From NCBI GenBank assembly GCA_963727545.1, contig CAVSGS010000005.1:372001-436000 (forward strand): 64,000 bases of DNA, given 5' to 3'. The notes beneath the pieces are model-generated. The model was given only the letters and a program-made list of their open reading frames with translations, was not told the DNA's origin and ran no database searches. This document shows positions 35,812-44,746 of the stretch, piece by piece. The translations under genes and the position numbers were made by a program. The stretch is from Flexifilum sp963727545 (lineage in GTDB: Bacteria; Chloroflexota; Anaerolineae; Aggregatilineales; Phototrophicaceae). The stretch's first letter is position 1; each line of letters starts with the position of its first letter.

Positions 35812-37405
35812 AGACTCGAACGCTGCCGACCTGCTGGACCAGTCGCAGCGACTCTACGCATGTACCCGCACCTAATTTTGCTTCTTCGGGACCATAAATC
35901 ACGTAACGCACGTGGTATTGATCGAGCAGCGCGGCGCAGTCGCCGGTGCCCGCATACCAATCAGTGACGGCTTGTTTCTTCTCAGCGGCGTCGAGTGTCT
36001 CGTAAGGATGTCCGTAGACGACTCGCGCCCCTGCCCAACCGGGAATCCACGCACTCGCCAGCGGCGACGCCAGCACCACGTCATCCGACGTTGTGCGTTC
36101 CTTCAGCCAGTTTTCGTAGACGATGGCGTAATCGCGCTCAAGGAAGATGCCGACCGCAAGCTGTGGTTCACCGACGATGGCAGGCAGTACCGGCAGAAAC
36201 AGCATCAAAACCTGACTAATGACGATCAAGGGAATGAAGACGGCAAACACGTAAGCGCGCCAGCGACGGTTGATGCGTGGCAACCACACATCCTCGATCG
36301 CGCGGGTCGCAAAATAGCCAATCGGGATCATCAGCCCGACGGCAAAGCGCCGCTGAATGTTCAAGGGCAGATACATGGCGATCACCGCAGCGACGATCCA
36401 GAGCAGGAACAACCGGTCGCCGTCGCGCTCGAACCGCCGGATCGCCCGGATGATCCCCGGCAGCGCCACAAACAAGGGAATGCCAAAACCGAGGGCAAGC
36501 ACCGGCAATGACGGCGAGGGCGTAACGTTTTGCTGATTCCATTCCGCCATCGCCGGGTTGTAGAGCACCGTCAGCGCGTAATAGACGGCAATCGGGATCG
36601 CCGGGACGATCACCGCCAGCGCCCAACGCACCAGTCGCCCCGGTAAACGCCGCGTCTGCCACCAAATCGTGGCGACGTAGAGGCTGATCGCGGCGCCCAG
36701 CGGCACCAGCGCTTGCGGATAGAGCAGCGCCAGCGCCACGCTCAAAACCGAAGCAAGGGGCCACGATGCGTCAATCGACGGGTCTTGATCTGCCCCCGGT
36801 CGAAAGGCAATGACGAATAAGCCCGCCAGCAGCGCCAAACAAGCGATGGTCAAGGGGAAGTGAACGTTCATGAACGTGCTGTAAAACGGGAAGGCTTCCG
36901 GGATCGCAAAATCAGGGAACTGCTCGGTCTGCAAGAGCGGCGCAGCCAACCAACCCAACCCGGCACCGAGTACGGCGATACTGAAGAAGATCCGGCGCGC
37001 GCGGATGCGCATCCAGATCGACGCTCCCAACTGGTAAATGGCGACGTACATGAACAACGCCGCCCCTGCCCGCGCGACGTGGAACATCACAATTGGGGGC
37101 AGCGCGATCAAGCGCGCCACGTGCCCCAACAGCAGGTAAATCACTTGAATAAACGCGCCGCTGTGCTGCTCTGGCGTGTGCTGGAAGTAAACCAACCAGC
37201 TACCATCGTAGCCGAGGCGCATTTTGGAAATGTAGGTCGCGCCATCTTGATAGTTATGGAGCACGCCCATAAACTGCCAGTTGGACGTCCCCTTCAGCGC
37301 AACCCAGAGCAGCGGTGAAAAAGCGAACAGCACCAAAGCGCTGCCGATCAGAATCACCCAACGCCACTCCGCAGCCGTAATATGGACTGTCTGTCGCGAT
37401 TGCAT
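35801..37405 (-). CDS. Polytopic membrane protein of the polysaccharide block
   Basis: 534 residues from ATG 37405, which has AGGA eight bases upstream; a farther start at 37454-37456 would add 17 residues without a ribosome site. About ten helices are predicted. The first extracellular loop contains HNYQDGATYISKMRLGYDGS, and the C-terminal soluble part has DDVVLASPLASAWIPGWAGA and VRYVIYGPEEAKLG. The layout resembles glycosyltransferase-type membrane proteins of GT39/GT83 style, but the exact family is not assigned. It is the first gene of the minus-strand block 37405 to 29952. Confidence 0.7.
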   Translation of the reverse strand: MQSRQTVHITAAEWRWVILIGSALVLFAFSPLLWVALKGTSNWQFMGVLHNYQDGATYISKMRLGYDGSWLVYFQHTPEQHSGAFIQVIYLLLGHVARLIALPPIVMFHVARAGAALFMYVAIYQLGASIWMRIRARRIFFSIAVLGAGLGWLAAPLLQTEQFPDFAIPEAFPFYSTFMNVHFPLTIACLALLAGLFVIAFRPGADQDPSIDASWPLASVLSVALALLYPQALVPLGAAISLYVATIWWQTRRLPGRLVRWALAVIVPAIPIAVYYALTVLYNPAMAEWNQQNVTPSPSLPVLALGFGIPLFVALPGIIRAIRRFERDGDRLFLLWIVAAVIAMYLPLNIQRRFAVGLMIPIGYFATRAIEDVWLPRINRRWRAYVFAVFIPLIVISQVLMLFLPVLPAIVGEPQLAVGIFLERDYAIVYENWLKERTTSDDVVLASPLASAWIPGWAGARVVYGHPYETLDAAEKKQAVTDWYAGTGDCAALLDQYHVRYVIYGPEEAKLGAGTCVESLRLVQQVGSVRVYAR

Positions 37406-37637
37406 CGAGCTTATCCTGAAGTATGGTACAGCGGGATTTTCCCACACTGGCGGCATTGATCCCCCTCACGACAACTATAGCGCATTGGTCCCCCACTTCG
37501 CAGTGTCTCTATTGTAACCACTAGTTGACCAGAAAAGTGCTCAAGGAATTGTCGGAAAATCAATAAAATCAATGCGGAATACACAGAACTCTCCGTAAAA
37601 TAAGTAAAGGTAGCCATCTAACCAGCAGGGACGACGT

Positions 37638-40328
37638 ATGGGCTTTGATGCTGAAAACTTCGGATTAGGACTGATCGCGGGTTGGGCGACCGCCTACGGA
37701 GTCTACCGCGCCCGCCACATGATTCGAGCGACGCTCAATTCAGTTGGCAAAGGCGCCGAGACGGTGCAAAATTCGGCAACGCGCAGTGCCGACAGCCGCT
37801 ATATCAGCGATCTGATCGAGCAGTGCGAAACCACGCATCTCGCCGGAAAGTACGTCAAGTTAAGCGAAATCGTCATCGAGCCGCGTTTTCTGCCCACGCC
37901 CGAATTCGCCGTACCCCCGGATAACGAGGTCGTTCGCAGCGTCTACCGGGTCGTACCCAACCTGCCCGATCATCCCTATTTGGAAGCGCCGTTCAACGTC
38001 GAAACGCTGTCGATCGCGGAACTCGCCGAGGGCGCGACCGCGCTGGCACTGCTCGGTCTCCCCGGCAGCGGGCGAACGACCGCCCTGCTCTCGATCGCGC
38101 TGCACAGCCTCGGCAAGCTGCGCTTCGTGCCGCCACCGGACAAAGTACAGGCGCAGCTTGACGCCGAAGAAGCCAAGCTCGAAGAGAAAGAGCGCGCCGT
38201 TCGCGTGCAGGAACGAATCGTCATGCAGCAGCGCGCGCGGGAACGGCTCGCCAACGAAGCCGGTAAAGTCTTCGACGCTGACGCCGATCAGGAAAATCTA
38301 GAGCAGATTCCGCTGTTCAACCGTCTGATGCCGGTTTACGTCCATTTCGTCGATCTGATGGCAGCCGCCGCCGAAATGGGGTCGGAAGTCGATCCGGCTG
38401 AGCAGGTCGTGCGGGCGGTGCAGGATACCGTCAAGCGCGTGACTGCCAGCACCATCCCGCGCAATCTCTACAAACGACTCAATCGCGGGCAGATTCTGCT
38501 GCTGGTGGACGGTTACGACGATCTCCCGGAAAGCGACCGCCTCCCGGCGCTGGCGTGGCTCAGAGCATTTCTGGACCAGTACCGCCAGAACTTCGTGATC
38601 GTCACCGGTCCGGCGACCGGCTACGGTCATCTGCTGAATCTCGGTTTGACGCCGGTCTTCATGCGCCCGTGGAGTGATCTCGATGTGCAGCGCGCCGCCG
38701 AGCGCTGGGCGAACGCTTGGGGGCAAATCGGCAAGAAGCGCCGCAAAGCTGCTATCCCCGAAGACGACGCCATCGAACAGGCGACCATCAACGCGCGCGC
38801 GCTCAGCCCGTTGGAGACGACTCTCAAAATCTGGGCGACCTATGCCGAGGACACCGAGATCCCCGGCGTCGAAGGCTGGCTGCGCGCCTACTACAAGCGC
38901 CACGTCGCCAACTCGGAAGACTTGCTGCTGCAAATGGCGCAGATGGCAGCCTTGCAGCTGGACGAAGGCTCGATCAGTGCGGAACGGCTGCTATCGCTGG
39001 CAATCGGCAGTGATTCGGTAGCAGTCGCTTCGACGGATGTCGATACGTCCGATGCCAACGGCGAAGTCGCCGAGACGGAAGCCAAAGGCTCCAAGCGCGA
39101 CAAGAAGAAACCCGACTCGGAGACGACCAGCACGCAGGGCAAGCTGCTCGGAATCCTGCGTCGAAGCGGGCTGCTGACCCGGCATCGCGGCGACCGTTAC
39201 CAGTATCGCCACCCGCTGCTGGCAGCGTATCTCGCCAGCCTGATGCTGAAGGATGCCGCGCAGGAAACGCTGAGCGAAAAGGCGGCGCTGCCCGCGTGGC
39301 GCGATGCTATCGCCTATGCCGCGCTCAATCGCCCGCTCGATGCGCTGGTCGCCGAGCGGATGCGTGGTGCGCCCGATTTAGCGCTCAACCGGATCGTCGA
39401 GATGGCGCGCTGGCTCGATTACGCCGACGTGAGTGTCCCGTGGCGCGGCGCGGTGCTGAACACCCTTGGTACCCAGTTGATCCTGCCGAGTCAGTATCCG
39501 CTGATCCGCGAGCGCGTCACCGCTGCCTTGATCGACGCGCGCGACAAAAACGTGGTGCTGATCTTCCGCAAAGCCGCCCGTAATGCCGATCCTGACGTGC
39601 GTCGCCTCGCCTGCCTCGGCATGGGTGCAGTCGGCGATGCCGAAGCCCTGCGCGACCTGACTCCCCTGCTCAACGATCAGGACAGCAACGTGCAGCTCGC
39701 CGCCGGGATGGCGCTCGGCGCCATCGGCACGGAGGAAGCGCTCGAAGCCATGATCGGCGCGCTGACCGGCGGCGCCGAGCAGCTTCGGCAGGCGATGGCG
39801 GAAGCGCTCGCCGCGATGCCGGAAGAAGGTTATCCGACGCTGTACGAAGCGGTCACGCATGAGGACTTCTTGCTGCGCCGCGCCGCGATCTTCGGTCTGC
39901 GCCGTCTGCGGACGACGTGGGCGCTGGTTGCGATTTACCGCGCCTTCCTCGAAGACGAGCAGTGGTACGTCCGCTCCGCCGCACAGCAAGCCTTTCAAGA
40001 GATGACTTACGGTCGCACCGAAAGCCTGACCAACCCGTATCCGAAGGTCGAGGAGATCGAGTGGTTGCAGGTCTGGGCAGCGAGGCGCGGCGACAATCTG
40101 CCGGTCGGCGATGGTGCCAATCAAATGCTGCTCAAGGCGCTGGTCGAAGGCGAAGCCCCCATCCGCACGCTGGCGGCGCTCAATTTGGGACAGTTGGGCA
40201 AAGTCGATACGATCCGCGCGCTCTACACGGCGCTGCGCGATGGGCGTGAAGAAGTCCGCACGGCAGCGCACCGGGCGCTCGCCGATCTCGAACTGCAGAT
40301 CGGCGAAGAACTCCCCTCGGCGGTCTAG
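37638..40328 (+). CDS. Membrane-anchored STAND-like NTPase with HEAT repeats
   Basis: 896 residues. Residues 7-24 form a single membrane helix (FGLGLIAGWATAYGVYR). The NTPase domain has Walker A GLPGSGRTTAL near 140 and a Walker B-type ILLLVDGYDDLPESD near 288. A charged coiled segment lies between them (DAEEAKLEEKERAVRVQERI). Residues about 350-500 look like the helical part of NACHT-type ATPases. From about 640 onward HEAT-like repeats follow (DPDVRRLACLGMGAVGDAEA, DSNVQLAAGMALGAIGTEEA, EEVRTAAHRALADLE). STAND ATPases act as ligand-driven switches. There is no effector domain at the N-terminus, only the membrane anchor. It is flanked by unrelated genes, so the role is open. Confidence 0.8.
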   Translation: MGFDAENFGLGLIAGWATAYGVYRARHMIRATLNSVGKGAETVQNSATRSADSRYISDLIEQCETTHLAGKYVKLSEIVIEPRFLPTPEFAVPPDNEVVRSVYRVVPNLPDHPYLEAPFNVETLSIAELAEGATALALLGLPGSGRTTALLSIALHSLGKLRFVPPPDKVQAQLDAEEAKLEEKERAVRVQERIVMQQRARERLANEAGKVFDADADQENLEQIPLFNRLMPVYVHFVDLMAAAAEMGSEVDPAEQVVRAVQDTVKRVTASTIPRNLYKRLNRGQILLLVDGYDDLPESDRLPALAWLRAFLDQYRQNFVIVTGPATGYGHLLNLGLTPVFMRPWSDLDVQRAAERWANAWGQIGKKRRKAAIPEDDAIEQATINARALSPLETTLKIWATYAEDTEIPGVEGWLRAYYKRHVANSEDLLLQMAQMAALQLDEGSISAERLLSLAIGSDSVAVASTDVDTSDANGEVAETEAKGSKRDKKKPDSETTSTQGKLLGILRRSGLLTRHRGDRYQYRHPLLAAYLASLMLKDAAQETLSEKAALPAWRDAIAYAALNRPLDALVAERMRGAPDLALNRIVEMARWLDYADVSVPWRGAVLNTLGTQLILPSQYPLIRERVTAALIDARDKNVVLIFRKAARNADPDVRRLACLGMGAVGDAEALRDLTPLLNDQDSNVQLAAGMALGAIGTEEALEAMIGALTGGAEQLRQAMAEALAAMPEEGYPTLYEAVTHEDFLLRRAAIFGLRRLRTTWALVAIYRAFLEDEQWYVRSAAQQAFQEMTYGRTESLTNPYPKVEEIEWLQVWAARRGDNLPVGDGANQMLLKALVEGEAPIRTLAALNLGQLGKVDTIRALYTALRDGREEVRTAAHRALADLELQIGEELPSAV

Positions 40329-40385
40329 TCCTCGCGGCAAACGAAAAAACACGGTAACTTTTTAGCATGAAGTCGAATTTTCAGA

Positions 40386-40407
40386 GGGGCGCTCTGGCGA
40401 GCGCCCC
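40386..40407 (+). terminator. GC-rich hairpin after the STAND-like gene
   Basis: GGGGCGCTC (40386-40394) and GAGCGCCCC (40399-40407) enclose TGGC. It has no T-run, so a terminator function is uncertain. Confidence 0.4.
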
Positions 40408-40452
40408 CAGAGCCATGCCGGATTCCCAATGCATTACTATCAAAGCGCCGCT

Positions 40453-40968
40453 ATGACCAAATATGATTTTCGCACGTTGACACTGGACGAACTCGACCCC
40501 GCCTACGCCATTCTCGAAGAAGTGACCCAATGGCTGCTCGATCAAGGGGTGCGTCAATGGCTCCAGCCGCTCCCTTACGAGAGTTACCGCCAGCGCCAGC
40601 AGCAAGGCGCGAACTTCGGCTTGTTCGCCGACGGCGAACTGGCGGCGGTCGTCTCGCTGCTGGACGATCGCCCCAGCTATTGGGAAAAACACCTGCCGAA
40701 AACGCAGTTCAAATGGTTGGCGACGTTGGCATCGTCGCGGCGCTACAAGGGGCAGAATTTAGGGCAGTTGGTGATCGAGCGGGCGGAGGAATATCTCGCG
40801 GAGGCGGGGTTCAAACAGGTCTATCTCGATTGTCTTTACGGCAACGGGATTCTGCCCAAGTATTACGTGCTGCTCGGCTTCGAGCAGGTCGCGCGGGCGG
40901 ACGTCACCTTCCCCGGTGGGACGTTCGACAGCGTGCTGATGCGCAAACGCCTCGCCCAGCGGGCGTGA
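40453..40968 (+). CDS. GNAT-family N-acetyltransferase
   Basis: 171 residues from ATG 40453; an in-frame ATG at 40429 would add eight residues and neither has a strong ribosome site. The fold is GNAT: LATLASSRRYKGQNLGQLVI carries the acetyl-CoA loop and AGFKQVYLDCLYGNGILPKY, YVLLGFEQVARADV the final strands. The substrate is unknown. Confidence 0.8.
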   Translation: MTKYDFRTLTLDELDPAYAILEEVTQWLLDQGVRQWLQPLPYESYRQRQQQGANFGLFADGELAAVVSLLDDRPSYWEKHLPKTQFKWLATLASSRRYKGQNLGQLVIERAEEYLAEAGFKQVYLDCLYGNGILPKYYVLLGFEQVARADVTFPGGTFDSVLMRKRLAQRA

Positions 40969-40982
40969 CGAAATAAAACAAA

Positions 40983-41000
40983 GGCGCACAGCCGTGCGCC
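40983..41000. terminator. Terminator between convergent genes
   Basis: GGCGCAC (40983-40989) and GTGCGCC (40994-41000) enclose AGCC. AAATAAAACAAA lies on the left, so on the minus strand the stem is followed by TTTGTTTTATTT, which fits a terminator for the minus-strand operon ending at 41028. Confidence 0.65.
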
Positions 41001-41027
41001 CCCACAGACGATTCTTCAATTCAGCGT

Positions 41028-41603
41028 TCAGGATGCCGGTTCGGCTGTCGCCTCGGCGGTGACTTCTGCTGTCGGCTCCTCGGTTGGGAAGCCGGGCGGA
41101 AGCTGTTCGTTCTCGGCGGCACAGGGGATCACCCGGTCAAAATCGGCGTGCATGATGTAGGTTTGATCGCCGACTTGCAAGAGGATGCGATAGCCAAGCG
41201 TCTGCTGCGGGACCGGTGTGCTGCTCGATGGCGGACAGTTGAGCGTGCTGTCGGTCCACTCAACCGGCACCACGTCGAGCAAACGAACGCGGCTGGTCGG
41301 TAGATCGAGATCACCGGCAATGATCTGCTGCGCCTTCTCGACCAACACTGCCGCGACCGAGTCGCGCTGGATCAACGCTGCACCGCTGCTGGCAGACGGC
41401 GTTGGTGATAAAGCGGTCGCCGCGATGACATCTTCAGGTGCCGACAAATTACCGGGGGTTGCGGTGGGCGGAGCGGTCGTCGGCGTGAGGGTTGCCGTCA
41501 CGGGAATGAGGGTCAGCGTCGGGACAGCAGTATTGCTCGTGGCGGTCGGCGCACACGCCGCTATACCCAAAACAATCAGAAGAAACCACCAACGAGCGTT
41601 CAA
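41028..41603 (-). CDS. Lipoprotein with Thr-Pro-rich linker
   Basis: 191 residues from TTG 41603. The signal MNARWWFLLIVLGIAAC has a lipobox with Cys 17. It is followed by a Thr/Pro/Ala linker of about 40 residues. A compact domain then carries ALIQRDSVAAVLVEKAQQII and RVRLLDVVPVEWTDSTLNCP, plus YRILLQVGDQTYIMHADFD. The domain family is not recognised. The tail repeats TAEVTAEATAE. The start codon overlaps the stop of the DUF167 gene (TTGA), so translation is probably coupled. Confidence 0.75.
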   Translation of the reverse strand: MNARWWFLLIVLGIAACAPTATSNTAVPTLTLIPVTATLTPTTAPPTATPGNLSAPEDVIAATALSPTPSASSGAALIQRDSVAAVLVEKAQQIIAGDLDLPTSRVRLLDVVPVEWTDSTLNCPPSSSTPVPQQTLGYRILLQVGDQTYIMHADFDRVIPCAAENEQLPPGFPTEEPTAEVTAEATAEPAS

Positions 41604-41914
41604 CGGCTGCCGATCATCGCCTCGACTTGCTCAATCGTTACGCCTTCAATGCTGACAATCTTCTCGCGCCCGCTTGCGCCCGCCACGATTTCAAGCGCTG
41701 TCGTCGAAATGTTGAGGCGTGCCGCCAGAAAGTCGATCAGTTCTTGATTCGCCGCCGGATCGCCCGCCGGGGATGCCATCAAGCGCACCTTGAGCACGCC
41801 GTCATCCTGCACGCCCACGATCTCGGTTCTTTCCGCCTGCGTGACCACGCGAATGTTCAGCGCTGCCCCGCCTCGGGCGTCGGTTATCTCAAATCTGCGA
41901 TTTGCGGTCATCAT
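41600..41914 (-). CDS. DUF167/YggU-family protein
   Basis: 104 residues from ATG 41914 (an adjacent ATG lies at 41911). The core LNIRVVTQAERTEIVGV, LKVRLMASPAGDPAANQELI and DFLAARLNISTTALEIVAGA, GREKIVSIEG fits the small alpha/beta DUF167 family, whose function is not settled. It is often found near YggT and YggS genes, as here. An inverted repeat TTCCAA-TGCG-TTGGAA (41929-41944) lies 15 bases upstream of the start. Confidence 0.85.
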   Translation of the reverse strand: MMTANRRFEITDARGGAALNIRVVTQAERTEIVGVQDDGVLKVRLMASPAGDPAANQELIDFLAARLNISTTALEIVAGASGREKIVSIEGVTIEQVEAMIGSR

Positions 41915-42090
41915 GTCTGTGCCTCGTCTTCCAATGCGTTGGAATACAGACATGGTATCATGCGCTTGACACCGACACAAGCGAATAACGGCTAAGAACT
42001 CATGAAAAATTTCCTTAGAACGTCCCGCTGACTCGTGCGGTTTAGGCGCATGATCGTGCGCGCCGACAAGACTACTGGGCAATCCGCGTT

Positions 42091-42324
42091 TTAGAACAGC
42101 AGGCGCAGCAGCACCGTGATGATCAGGAAGACGACCAACGGGCTGAAATCGACCATGCCGGTCTGCGGCAGCAGATCGCGCACCGGCTTGAGGATCGGCT
42201 CGGTGATGTCGTAGATGAAGCGGATAATCGGGTTGCTGCGGTCGAAGTTGGGAAACCAACTCAGCAGCACCCGCGCCAGCAGAATGAATTCAAACAGCGT
42301 CAAGATGTAATAGATGATGATCAT
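42091..42324 (-). CDS. YggT-family membrane protein
   Basis: 77 residues with two membrane helices joined by a short loop: YYILTLFEFILLARVLLSWF, DRSNPIIRFIYDITEPILKP and SPLVVFLIITVLLRLLF. The motif Y-x-I-T-E-P-I-L-x-P is the family mark. YggT proteins are membrane proteins of the ylm/sepF neighbourhood and are linked to cell division and osmotic behaviour. It follows the YggS gene after six bases. Confidence 0.9.
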   Translation of the reverse strand: MIIIYYILTLFEFILLARVLLSWFPNFDRSNPIIRFIYDITEPILKPVRDLLPQTGMVDFSPLVVFLIITVLLRLLF

Positions 42325-42330
42325 TGCCCG

Positions 42331-43065
42331 TTATACTCTCTCTCTTTGCCCAAAGATCGCGCGTCCAACCCGAACCAGCGTCGCGCCTTCCTCAATTGCC
42401 ACCGGATAATCGTCCGTCATGCCCATGCTGAGATCGGGCAGCGACAGATGCAGCGACTCCGCTAATGCCGTGCGGAGCGCTGCCAAACTTGCAAAGACCG
42501 GACGTGCCAACTCCGCGTCGGCGACGATCGGCGCCATCGTCATCAAGCCGCGCAGATGCAGCCCCGGCAGCGCCGCGATCTGCGCGACGTCGCCCTCAAG
42601 CTGCTCGCGCAGCGCCGGATCCGACTCCCAAGCGTGCGCCACGAAGCCCGCCTTGCTCGCCTCACCGGAGACGTTGATTTCGAGCAGCGCATCCAGCACC
42701 ACGCCCTGATCGACCGCCGCGCCGGAGAGCTTCTCCGCCAGCTTGACCGTATCGATCGAATGCACGACCTGAAACAGCGGCGGAATCAGCTTGGCTTTGC
42801 GGCTCTGCACGTGCCCGATCATGTGCCAGACGACCGGCTGGTCAGCGAGCGCTGACACAACTGCCGGAATCTTCATCTCTGCTTCTTCTACGCGGTTTTC
42901 ACCGAAATGTTGCACGCCCGCCGCAGCCGCTGCTAAAACCGCGGCTGCCGGATGGGTCTTGCTGACAGCGACCAAGGTCACGTCCGCGGGGTCGCGCCCA
43001 GCGCGCGCGCACGCCGCCGCAATGCGATCGCGGACGCGATCTAGATTATCGGCGATCTCACTCAT
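42331..43065 (-). CDS. YggS-family PLP-binding protein
   Basis: 244 residues from ATG 43065, which overlaps the PgeF stop (ATGA). The fold is the alanine-racemase-like barrel of YggS/PROSC proteins. The PLP lysine is K36 in LVAVSKTHPAA. HFGENRVEEAEMKI, HMIGHVQSRKAKLI, HSIDTVKLAEKLS and LSMGMTDDYPVAIEEGATLV follow in family order. These proteins handle pyridoxal phosphate homeostasis. A farther GTG start at 43074 is less likely. Confidence 0.92.
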   Translation of the reverse strand: MSEIADNLDRVRDRIAAACARAGRDPADVTLVAVSKTHPAAAVLAAAAAGVQHFGENRVEEAEMKIPAVVSALADQPVVWHMIGHVQSRKAKLIPPLFQVVHSIDTVKLAEKLSGAAVDQGVVLDALLEINVSGEASKAGFVAHAWESDPALREQLEGDVAQIAALPGLHLRGLMTMAPIVADAELARPVFASLAALRTALAESLHLSLPDLSMGMTDDYPVAIEEGATLVRVGRAIFGQRERV

Positions 43066-43853
43066 GCTAGGCACAACACCGCACCAAACCGCCCGGTACG
43101 CCCTCGTTCGGCTCGATGCGAGAAAAAGGCATCGGTATGCTCGGCAGTGCAGATTCCGGCAACCTCGATCTGCTCGACGCCGGCGCGTTCCAGATCAAGC
43201 CGGTTCGCCGCCCACAGGTCGAGATACGCCGTGCCATCCGCCGGATCGCGGCGAATCAAACCATCCGTGCTGCCGAAATGGTCAACGACCGCCGCGACGA
43301 CTTCGTCGCCAACTTGATAGCGGTCGGGACCGATACTCGGTCCGATTCCCGCTTGAATGTCCGCCGGGCGCGAGCCGTAGCTCCGCGCCAGCGCTTGAAC
43401 GACCTTGCCGCCGATACCCTGCACCGTCCCGCGCCACCCAGCGTGCGCCATGGCGATCACGCCGCGCACCGGATCGTGAAACAGGATCGGGGTGCAGTCG
43501 GCGAAACGCATCGAGAGCGTCGTACCCGCTCGATCGGTCATCATGGCATCAGCGCACGCTAACCAGCGCCGTCCGCGCACCGGCGTGTCCGCGATCACGA
43601 TGTCAGCGCTGTGAACCTGCCAAACACTGCAAACGCGCGCCTCGTCAACGTCGAGCGCCGCATACATCCGTTCATGATTGCGGCGGACCGCGCGCGGATC
43701 GTCGCCGACGTTGCCACCCAAGTTGAGCGAGCCGAACGGTGCGCTGCTCACGCCACCTTTGCGACTGAAAACACCATGCTTAAGCTGCCGCCAGATGGCA
43801 AAGCGGTAGTATTCCAACCCGTCTTGCGTAATCTGTTCCACATTGCCCTCCAA
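43062..43853 (-). CDS. pgeF: PgeF/YfiH-type multicopper polyphenol oxidase-like (laccase domain)
   Basis: 263 residues. The laccase-domain motifs are present: VFSRKGGVSSAPFGSLNLG, VWQVHSADIV, MRFADCTPILFHDP and VIAMAHAGWRGTVQGIGGK, with QAGIGPSIGPDRYQVG and FFSHRAERGRTGRFGAV at the end. PgeF is described as a peptidoglycan editing factor that removes wrongly inserted amino acids; purine-nucleoside activity has been reported for relatives. It is the first gene of the operon PgeF, YggS, YggT, DUF167, lipoprotein. Confidence 0.9.
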   Translation of the reverse strand: MEGNVEQITQDGLEYYRFAIWRQLKHGVFSRKGGVSSAPFGSLNLGGNVGDDPRAVRRNHERMYAALDVDEARVCSVWQVHSADIVIADTPVRGRRWLACADAMMTDRAGTTLSMRFADCTPILFHDPVRGVIAMAHAGWRGTVQGIGGKVVQALARSYGSRPADIQAGIGPSIGPDRYQVGDEVVAAVVDHFGSTDGLIRRDPADGTAYLDLWAANRLDLERAGVEQIEVAGICTAEHTDAFFSHRAERGRTGRFGAVLCLA

Positions 43854-43987
43854 GTGAGGGGATTATACCGTGAGTTAAGATTAAAAAGGTATACTGGACG
43901 GTGAATATGGCGTTATACTGAGTAAATTATTGCTATCGTCGCTGAACCTCTACCCCTGAACCCTTAATAGAAAGGAGGCGCGGTAAG

Positions 43988-44029
43988 CTGACCGGACGGA
44001 CAGCCCCTAACCGCTATGAGTGCTCATGA
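43988..44029 (+). other. Possible leader peptide ORF with CTG start
   Basis: A strong AAAGGAGG (43971-43978) has no ATG, GTG or TTG at the right spacing, but CTG lies nine bases downstream at 43988. Read from there the frame gives 13 codons (LTGRTAPNRYECS) and stops at TGA 44027-44029, overlapping the ATG of the LuxR-type regulator at 44026. This would couple a leader peptide to the regulator. It also forms a stem: GCGGT (43980-43984) with ACCGC (44010-44014). Confidence 0.25.
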
Positions 44030-44742
44030 CCGACACTAGAGAGCGCCGCACTTCCAATTTGATTTCCGTCCTGATCGTCGACGATCATCCCTTGTTCCGC
44101 GAGGGTTTGCAGAAAGCGCTGGAACTCGAAGACGACCTCGAAATCGTAGGACAGTGTGCTGACGGGGAGCAAGCGTTACAGGCAGCAGCCAACTTACAGC
44201 CGAATGTTGTTCTGCTTGATATTAATCTTCCCTCAATCAATGGTTTGCAAGTCGCGCGGCATTTAAAAGCCGAGCGCAGCGGAACCGCGGTCGTCTTTTT
44301 GACTGCTTATCACGACGATCAGCAAGTGCTCCACGCCATGCGCGCGGGAGCATCCGCTTACTGTCCCAAAGACATCATGGCTGACGATCTGATCGACATC
44401 ATCCGTGACGTCGCCCAAGGCTATTACGTGATCGGCAGGCAGCGCATGAGCGGCAGCGATCTGCAAAGCTGGATCAGCGAGAACGTTGAGGCGATCAGCG
44501 GTCCTTACATCGTCGACCCGGACGAACACTACATCCCGCTCAGCCCGCGCGAACTGGAAATTTTGCAGTTCGTCACCAACGGTCTGAGCAACAAAGAAAT
44601 CGCGATTCAATTGAGAATCAGCCAGCAAACGGTCAAGAATCACATGACCTCGATTCTCAAGAAATTAAATGTCCAAGATCGCACTCAAGCCGCCGTTACT
44701 GCGCTGCGGCATGGTTGGGTCCGTATTCATAACCGAGGATAG
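44026..44742 (+). CDS. LuxR/NarL-type response regulator
   Basis: 238 residues from ATG 44026. The receiver domain has LIVDDHPLFREGLQ, the phospho-Asp in VVLLDINLPSINGL, FLTAYHDDQQ and the Lys of AYCPKDI. The C-terminal LuxR helix-turn-helix reads LSPRELEILQFVTNGLSNKE and IAIQLRISQQTVKNHMTSIL. The histidine kinase gene starts four bases after its stop, so they form a two-component pair. It stands upstream of the Tad motor genes and may control them. Confidence 0.92.
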   Translation: MTDTRERRTSNLISVLIVDDHPLFREGLQKALELEDDLEIVGQCADGEQALQAAANLQPNVVLLDINLPSINGLQVARHLKAERSGTAVVFLTAYHDDQQVLHAMRAGASAYCPKDIMADDLIDIIRDVAQGYYVIGRQRMSGSDLQSWISENVEAISGPYIVDPDEHYIPLSPRELEILQFVTNGLSNKEIAIQLRISQQTVKNHMTSILKKLNVQDRTQAAVTALRHGWVRIHNRG

Positions 44743-44746
44743 AGCT

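Noticed and set aside
40429..40452. Upstream ATG for the GNAT at 40453
   Set aside because: It would add eight residues without a ribosome site or family support; it cannot be fully excluded.
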